The position numbers and the translations under genes are program-made. A stretch of DNA of 10,211 nt from Hyphochytrium catenoides (lineage: Eukaryota > Sar > Hyphochytriomycetes > Hyphochytriales > Hyphochytriaceae): assembly GCA_900088475.1 (NCBI GenBank), contig FLMG01000407.1, forward strand, positions 1 through 10,211. The letters run 5' to 3'. The stretch's first letter is position 1. Each line of letters starts with the position of its first letter. The notes under the pieces were generated by a model. That model did not search any database. It was not told the origin of the DNA and saw only the letters and a program-made list of their open reading frames with translations. Shown here one piece after another: positions 6,701 to 10,211 of the stretch.

Positions 6701-8894
6701 GGTTGACTTTGATTGTGGGGATGTGAAGGTCTGCGATGCGTTGGTCACAGCCGAGCTTGTACCTCTCATCGTCAGGGATGCAGGAAATGATGAAGAAGAC
6801 GTTACTCGGCATGTACGCAGCCGGTAGAAAGTTCAGTTTCTTTCGGACTTGGCCTGCATCATCAAGCTGGTCAAGGCTGTCTAGCAAGAGATAAAGCGTC
6901 TTGCTCTTTGGAACTCTGTTGAGAAGCTGATGAAAGTATTCTACGAGTTCGTCATACTTGGCGGGGATAGGCTTCTTGTTGCTGCCGCCGCTGCTGCCAG
7001 ACTGCTCCACAACTCCTTTCTTTTTCGACCCAGACTCCAACAGAAACAGCAACTGGTGGCAGATGGACTTTATCAATTCATGCCCCGTCGCGCTGTACCT
7101 GCTTGTACCGCAGAACCGTAGGATGACCCAGGGATCATGAGGGCGGTCTATGGAGGCCAAGCTCGCACCCAGCTTGGCCATCAGCGCCGTTTTTCCGCAG
7201 CCAGAGCTGCCCAGCAGAGCAAGCACCCGGCAGGCAAGTGGCGTCTGTGCCGTTTTCCCTTGTGCAGGCTGTGCTTTACAACACTTCGAGCAGAGAGAAA
7301 ACTGACAACGTTCACACAGAAGCCACATCTCCTCCTCCTTCTTCTTCTTCTTTTTCTTCGTCTTCTTCTTTGCTATCGCTCCGCATACATCACAGCGTCG
7401 AGTTGAGTCAAGGTGGCTGCTCGAGATGAGCGGGTGACAGTGTGAAGGAGGTACGATATACTCTTGCAGTGTGTCCTTTGTTTCCAGATGCTTCTTGACA
7501 TGACTCATGGTAGCGTCTAGCAAATCGTAACGATGGAAGAAAGTCCGCTGCTTCTTCCTGGCCCATTCAAGGTGATGGAGGCATTCTCCCATGACGTCAC
7601 CAGGCAGAGAGCTGTGCGCTGCGTTCTTACGCCAGTTCTCCATGACACTCTCAGCGTTGTCGATGTGCTTTTGAAGGCTTGTCAGGAGCACCTCACACAT
7701 TTCAGCAAGGTAAGACTCGGAAGGCACAAAGCCATCCACCTCCAGCTTCTGACCCGTTTTGGCGTCCATCTTCGCGATCTTTGCCTGCGTTAGTGAGGTT
7801 GTGAGCTCAACGACGTTGTCAACATTTGCCCTCAGTTCTGTGTGCAAGATGCCTCGCAGCAGCTCCCTTGCCGTTGTATCGACCTTGTCAGAGGAGAAAT
7901 CGATAAAGTCCCGATAGCTCGGATTGCAGGACCACTGGTCAAGATCGGAGAATCTCCTATGTATCCACATCAGACGATCTCTTTCTCCAGACTGAACTGC
8001 AGCTGTGGTCTCCCAGTGTGTCACGCTTCTTCCAACATCCCAGTCCTGAATGCAAAGCTCAAGAAAGCTGCGACATGGCTCGCTCAGTGTGTTATACCGT
8101 GACTTCGCCTCTGGCGTGTCGAGACGCAGAAGTGTCCACTGTGGGGGCACGACATTCTCATCCTTGGCATAAAGTAGCTTCAGGTCCTCGAAGGACTTGA
8201 TGTAAGCATCAGACTCACCAGATTTGGACTTTGAGGCAATGAGATGCCAGTGCTCCTCAGAGATAGTCCGAGGAAGCGCCCGCCAGCCATATTTTTCCGA
8301 GACAAGGCTGACAAAGAAAGGCCCCATGGACAGGTCATAGCACTTCTGCAGCTCATCGCGACAAATGTCCCAAGTCAGGTGATCCGCGGACGCGGTGTCT
8401 TGGATGCCCCAACGCAGCTCGACCATCTGCACGTTGATGCCCCTGCTCAGCCCATAATATCTAAGCTTCGGGGCCACGTTCGCAATGATTCTGTCTCTTT
8501 CCACAAAAGTGTCTGTGAATGTAGACGATAAGAAGATCCTTAAAACCCCAGACGGAGCTCGAAGAGTGAGGGCGGGCTTGCTCCACACGTCGACGTCACC
8601 AGAAAGAGCTTTGAGAGCGACGTTCTTGGTAAGATACTCACATGCTGGACCTGCTGTCTTGTCCTTCTTCCTCTGCAGTTTGGTCGTCTTTGGATCCTGT
8701 TCTTCTCCTCCTCCTTCTTCTGCTCGTGGCTCATAGTAATGAGACAGTCTGCCAAAGAAAAAGGGCTGTCCCTTTGGCTTGTAACCCTCCTGCTGTCTAT
8801 TCGACTCCTTGATCCCAGCAGGCGGCTGTCTGGAGGAAGAGGGAGGGCGACGACCCGGCGTACGATGATCAGCAGGTGCTGGGGCAATACTCAT
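3756..8894 (-). CDS. NWD1/TEP1-like STAND NTPase: DUF4062, DC1-like zinc finger, NACHT, winged helix, 14 WD40 repeats
   Basis: Single-exon frame of 1,712 codons; the ATG at 8894 is the first after an in-frame stop at 8910-8912. Seen, by residue: 1-110 basic, Pro/Gly/Lys-rich, probably disordered; ~116-210 DUF4062, with FLSSTFTDTFVERD, VELRWG and KYGW; ~485-539 a DC1-like zinc finger (HPL, C501xxC504, C527xxC530, C535xxC538) split by a lysine run; ~555-780 NACHT with Walker A GSSGCGKT (562-569), Walker B LLLDSLDQL (669-677) and a sensor-like FFIISCIP strand; ~820-900 winged-helix-like (SRFGVSEDELIDLL); ~900-1095 helical; 1103-1712 fourteen WD40 repeats ending exactly at the stop. Family knowledge: NACHT-WD40 STAND proteins (NWD1, TEP1) are ATP-driven switches whose propellers bind ligand or partners. 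Inference: cytosolic signalling or scaffold protein; no signal peptide or membrane segment is evident. All nucleotide-binding motifs look intact, so it is probably active. The ligand and pathway are unknown, and strict orthology to animal NWD1 is not claimed. Confidence 0.93.
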   Translation of the reverse strand: MSIAPAPADHRTPGRRPPSSSRQPPAGIKESNRQQEGYKPKGQPFFFGRLSHYYEPRAEEGGGEEQDPKTTKLQRKKDKTAGPACEYLTKNVALKALSGDVDVWSKPALTLRAPSGVLRIFLSSTFTDTFVERDRIIANVAPKLRYYGLSRGINVQMVELRWGIQDTASADHLTWDICRDELQKCYDLSMGPFFVSLVSEKYGWRALPRTISEEHWHLIASKSKSGESDAYIKSFEDLKLLYAKDENVVPPQWTLLRLDTPEAKSRYNTLSEPCRSFLELCIQDWDVGRSVTHWETTAAVQSGERDRLMWIHRRFSDLDQWSCNPSYRDFIDFSSDKVDTTARELLRGILHTELRANVDNVVELTTSLTQAKIAKMDAKTGQKLEVDGFVPSESYLAEMCEVLLTSLQKHIDNAESVMENWRKNAAHSSLPGDVMGECLHHLEWARKKQRTFFHRYDLLDATMSHVKKHLETKDTLQEYIVPPSHCHPLISSSHLDSTRRCDVCGAIAKKKTKKKKKKKEEEMWLLCERCQFSLCSKCCKAQPAQGKTAQTPLACRVLALLGSSGCGKTALMAKLGASLASIDRPHDPWVILRFCGTSRYSATGHELIKSICHQLLFLLESGSKKKGVVEQSGSSGGSNKKPIPAKYDELVEYFHQLLNRVPKSKTLYLLLDSLDQLDDAGQVRKKLNFLPAAYMPSNVFFIISCIPDDERYKLGCDQRIADLHIPTIKVNRLSEEEGLSIFESLLEAEGHQIKNAGLLEAVRAAVKTSGSPLFLRLIVSIVKTFRSGDKVDDISFTHGIREAISFLLTGIETVMGEVLVSHALAYLTFSRFGVSEDELIDLLSLDEEVLRETFRYWDPPVRRMPQLPPLRLLRSLGDLIVTKGHGLLQWYHRQLWECAEDRYRHLELFTRESLASYFTQRRSSEPSIFTTRLIKAQPLLLMHGQPNRRRCHEGAYQLEQLVLATRQPKFAMELIQELCMLEAVEARAHMDDNELFEASRALGVLEELLPSMMDTAGDKDHGAVQRARQQTIVKHFAYWLRREGHLLKRSPAMVYASAMTQPRPESTVYQMASRLREQHIYPEKVWGEVLPPVQAFDACLAKYEGHSNKVEAVTFTPDGKKVVSGSMDHCLRVWDLRIGICEKTFEGHSSEVTSVAVTADGQYAISGSGDYTVRLWELQKGVCWKTLEGHTGRITGLSTFLDVSATTQEARVTKIISSSEDCTLRLWEAVSGTCEKIFRGHDSSVDCVAVTSDANRIVSGARDNELRVWNLRTGRLERTLDGHKHQVRCVAVTPDDRYAVSGSRFHLLRLWNLDSGVCERVFETDSGPASHTSSVVVLADGKRMISGSSDGVIFVWDMQTTACERVLEGHSSLVNSVAIAKRTHNGKQLAASGSCDNSIRLWELEAANLPGTASGGYRKADITCVAVTPDGKHVLSGSKDQTLSIWDSVAGVRVRILEGHTCYVFCLAVSADGGKIVSGSSDHTLRIWNFSTGVCEKILKGHSSWISSVGVTSNGSKVLSGSYDRTLRIWTPQTESSESFKVSDEVMSISVAVDDTFAVSASRDFTVRVWDLKQEGRSTCVRTIKESVGCVICLSPDGKKFIAPLHRNLPFDRTGIAVWNLQSEQCEKRYMVEDVMPDSGRITSLAISADGERVISGTSDHLVDVWELQGSGEGGWKERLVGHTNEVTSVALSAAGHLAVSASKDLVRVWHI
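3759..5588 (-). repeat. Array of 14 WD40 repeats (two predicted seven-bladed propellers)
   Basis: Residues 1103-1712 of the NWD-like protein contain fourteen units, each built around a GH (often lost), an SGS.D core and a VWDL/LWEL-type end. The ends fall near residues 1137, 1178, 1229, 1271, 1313, 1358, 1404, 1448, 1490, 1532, 1572, 1621, 1668 and 1712. Units 6, 8, 11, 12 and 13 lack the GH. Units are clearly divergent in sequence, unlike recently amplified fungal NACHT-WD40 arrays. Many linkers carry a Cys (CEK, CER or CWK) just before the next GH. Fourteen units fit two complete seven-bladed propellers, split near residue 1410 by a short Gly/Ala linker. The propeller count is inferred. Confidence 0.9.
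7329..7370 (-). repeat. CTT/TTC microsatellite encoding a lysine/glutamate tract
   Basis: On the + strand this is a run of CTT/TCC-type triplets. Read on the coding strand it gives residues 509-522, nearly all Lys followed by three Glu. It sits between the second and third cysteine-bearing parts of the DC1-like finger. Triplet runs like this change length easily, so allele-length variation is expected. The frame stays open on both sides, so it is part of the expressed protein. Confidence 0.85.
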
Positions 8895-8899
8895 CGCAT
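8891..8899 (-). promoter_or_regulatory. Two-codon upstream ORF overlapping the NWD start codon
   Basis: Read on the coding strand the sequence is ATGCGATGA. The first ATG (8899-8897) opens a frame of Met-Arg and then a TGA that overlaps the main ATG (8894-8892). Both ATGs have a G at -3. A scanning ribosome would meet the short frame first and terminate within one base of the real start. This could damp translation or favour reinitiation. That it is used depends on the transcript starting upstream of 8899, which I cannot see. Confidence 0.45.
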
Positions 8900-9538
8900 T
8901 GCAGGCAGACTACCCTTTCGTGAGAGCTCGTAGCTTTCGTTCCCCTAACAACGACGTCCTAGTAGTTCTCCTCAATGAATGACAAGAGCAAAAAGCCGCT
9001 TGGTGCGTGATGATGCTCCTGGCAGGAATAGCGGCGGCGCAGCAGAAGAAGATAGAGCTTCTCACTATCATCACGAGTGGAACTGTTATTATCTGTCCGA
9101 GGTAGTTGATCCATCTTCTTGCTGCTGCTGGGAGTACCATGTGAAGACGAGGAGAAGAGCAAGAGGACACGGCGTCGTCATGATGGATGAGAAGGCGAAG
9201 CAGCCGCAGGAGGCGGGACAGCAGCGGCAGGACGGAGGCAGAAGAGCGAGACGAAGAATCCAACTCATCAGCTCATAAAACACAGAAGAACAAGGGAAAG
9301 GCCTCTCTGTAATTTTTTATGGATAGAAATCATGTTTATTAGTTCTTTTTATGGTGCAAGGCAGAAAAGACAGAAGAAAGGTAGAAGAGAAGTAACAGCA
9401 AATCTATACTTTATTATTATTTTATCAGATGCAAAAATCCTGTCGGTTTTCCCAGGTGCTGCTTATGAGCAAGTGGAGCGTTTCATCATCGTTGACCTTA
9501 CATATTCGCATTTTCTTGGAGAAAAGGCGGAAGCACCT
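8900..9538. other. 5' flank of the NWD-like gene, pyrimidine-rich on its coding strand
   Basis: No supported gene. Small open frames occur on both strands (for example 8979-9278 + and 8910-9263 -), but their text is low-complexity Arg/Gln/Ser and they overlap each other. From about 9180 to 9262 the + strand is purine-rich with CAG/GAGG words, so the NWD coding strand is CT-rich, resembling the pyrimidine tract at 1-70. No TATA box is evident upstream of 8899. Positions 9284-9538 are AT-richer with no recognised content. Confidence 0.5.
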
Positions 9539-9540
9539 TA

Positions 9541-9720
9541 GTCCCCAAAATGTCAGAATCTGGCCTCCTAGGAACATTAACTATGGGCATTTTGGCCCCC
9601 ATCCCTGGGCCCCCAAATCGACGATATATACGCCTTCGGCCTACGCATCCTTGACCACCTCGAGACTACAGATGTCATAGATAATACCCTGAACACGCAG
9701 ACTCTGTCTATTTTGGGGAC
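9541..9720. mobile_element. MITE-like element with TA target duplication (Tc1/mariner-type, non-autonomous)
   Basis: The left end reads GTCCCCAAAATGTCAGA and the right end, reverse-complemented, reads GTCCCCAAAATAGACAGA. Eleven bases are identical; then, after one extra base on the right, about nine of the next eleven match. The element is flanked by TA at 9539-9540 and TA at 9721-9722, the target duplication expected of the Tc1/mariner superfamily and Stowaway-like MITEs. It is 180 bp long and carries no transposase. Internally it has G/C runs around ATTTTGGCCCCC (9589-9600) that echo the terminal word. The superfamily is inferred from the TA duplication only. Confidence 0.65.
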
Positions 9721-9722
9721 TA

Positions 9723-10108
9723 TCTCACTTGGTACCTTAATTTTAGATTCGTGATTCAGACCGACCGACTCAATTGGTGGATTTACGCCCAGGCAGGCAA
9801 CTTTTTTATAAGCCTAAGCTAATGTTAGGGAGACAGCTGTGCCACCCGACCCTATTAGCGTCTGGATGTCACCTCAAGCGTAACAAAATAAGCCATAGTT
9901 ATTATTAGGCCATCCATAATAACTACAATGTACAATTGTGTTGCCCCCAATTCTTCAATTAACTATTGGTCAAAACGTTACCAAACCTATTACCGCCAAC
10001 GACAAGCCTAGCACTATCAAATCAGAACTATGGCTTGACAAGGATAGACGTTACCGTCCCGAGCAGTAGAATAGATACGACGTACTTGAACGAACAAGTA
10101 CTTGGGAG
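9723..10108. other. Gene-free AT-rich stretch with small hairpins
   Basis: No coding text is recognised. Inverted repeats seen: TAGTTATTA (9896-9904) with TAATAACTA (9917-9925), nine perfect pairs over a 12-base loop; AAGCCATAGTT (9890-9900) with AACTATGGCTT (10026-10036), eleven perfect pairs; and GTACTTG (10082-10088) with CAAGTAC (10095-10101), seven pairs over a six-base loop. This may be decayed mobile DNA. Confidence 0.5.
9890..10036. repeat. 11-bp inverted repeat bracketing an inner 9-bp hairpin
   Basis: AAGCCATAGTT and AACTATGGCTT are exact reverse complements 125 bases apart, and the left arm overlaps the nine-pair hairpin at 9896-9925. I see no target-site duplication outside the arms, so it is listed as a repeat rather than a transposon. 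Confidence 0.45.
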
Positions 10109-10211
10109 CAGGGGTGGGCAAATATTTAATTTTAACTCCAATTTAATTTTAATTTCCATAATTTAAGGAAGTTAATTGGAAATTACGGCGAACGCTGACG
10201 AACTCTAACTC
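10109..10211. mobile_element. Terminus of a hAT-like DNA transposon, cut by the window edge
   Basis: CAGGGGTGGGCAAAT at 10109-10123 matches the terminal inverted repeat style common in hAT elements (CAGGGGTGGGCAA). It is followed by an AT-rich subterminal region in which TTTAATTTTAA occurs twice, at 10125-10135 and 10142-10152. If this is a true end, the 8-bp target duplication would be CTTGGGAG (10101-10108). The other end and any transposase lie outside the window, so autonomy cannot be judged. Confidence 0.5.

Noticed and set aside
8910-9263. Minus-strand 117-codon frame just upstream of the NWD start
   Set aside because: Low-complexity Ser/Leu/Arg text from CT-rich DNA, and it ends before the NWD ATG. 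More likely leader or promoter sequence than a protein.
8979-9278. Plus-strand 99-codon frame, possible divergent small gene
   Set aside because: Arg/Gln/Gly-rich, without a domain, overlapping the opposite open frame; its composition follows the purine-rich strand bias.
9890-10036. Calling the 11-bp inverted repeat pair a second MITE
   Set aside because: No target-site duplication flanks the arms, and similarity does not extend beyond the 11 bases.
1-10211. CRISPR array, prophage or bacterial operon
   Set aside because: There are no regularly spaced identical repeats, no ribosome binding sites and no co-directional packed genes. The domain content and transposon ends are eukaryotic.
1-10211. 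tRNA or rRNA genes
   Set aside because: No cloverleaf A/B-box pair or conserved rRNA stretch was recognised on reading; a tRNAscan or Rfam search would be needed to be certain.

Overview
This is eukaryotic nuclear DNA from an intron-poor genome. One uninterrupted reading frame of 1,712 codons encodes a protein with a eukaryotic domain layout (DUF4062, zinc finger, NACHT ATPase, WD40 propellers). I see no Shine-Dalgarno sites or operon spacing, and the flanks carry DNA-transposon ends of eukaryotic type. An alga or another protist with compact genes would fit, but I cannot name the lineage from sequence alone.

Layout. Positions 1-70 are an almost pure pyrimidine tract, followed by TATA-like words and an 8-bp E-box palindrome. 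Positions ~410-3271 (+ strand) hold a gene that reads as one continuous leucine-rich, helix-rich protein only if the frame is changed about eight times; I could not identify its family. Positions 3272-3755 lie between two converging genes and hold a cluster of perfect inverted repeats. Positions 3756-8894 (- strand) encode the intact NWD1/TEP1-like STAND protein. Its start codon is overlapped by a two-codon upstream ORF (ATGCGATGA). Positions 8900-9538 are its presumed 5' flank, pyrimidine-rich on the coding strand. The right end holds no recognisable gene. It contains a ~180-bp MITE-like element (9541-9720) with TA on both sides and 11-bp perfect terminal inverted repeats, several small hairpins, and at 10109 a hAT-type transposon terminus that runs off the window.

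How the parts relate. The NWD-like protein looks like a signal-responsive NTPase. A DUF4062 N-terminal effector/adaptor region and a DC1-like zinc finger precede a NACHT switch and a winged-helix/helical arm. Fourteen WD40 repeats, enough for two seven-bladed propellers, would sense ligand or partner. Nothing shows a functional link to the broken left-hand gene, which converges on it. The main points for a second look are the zinc finger split by a lysine tract between DUF4062 and NACHT, the contrast between a frame-broken gene and an intact 5.1-kb neighbour, the start-overlapping mini-uORF, and the two non-autonomous transposon signatures.
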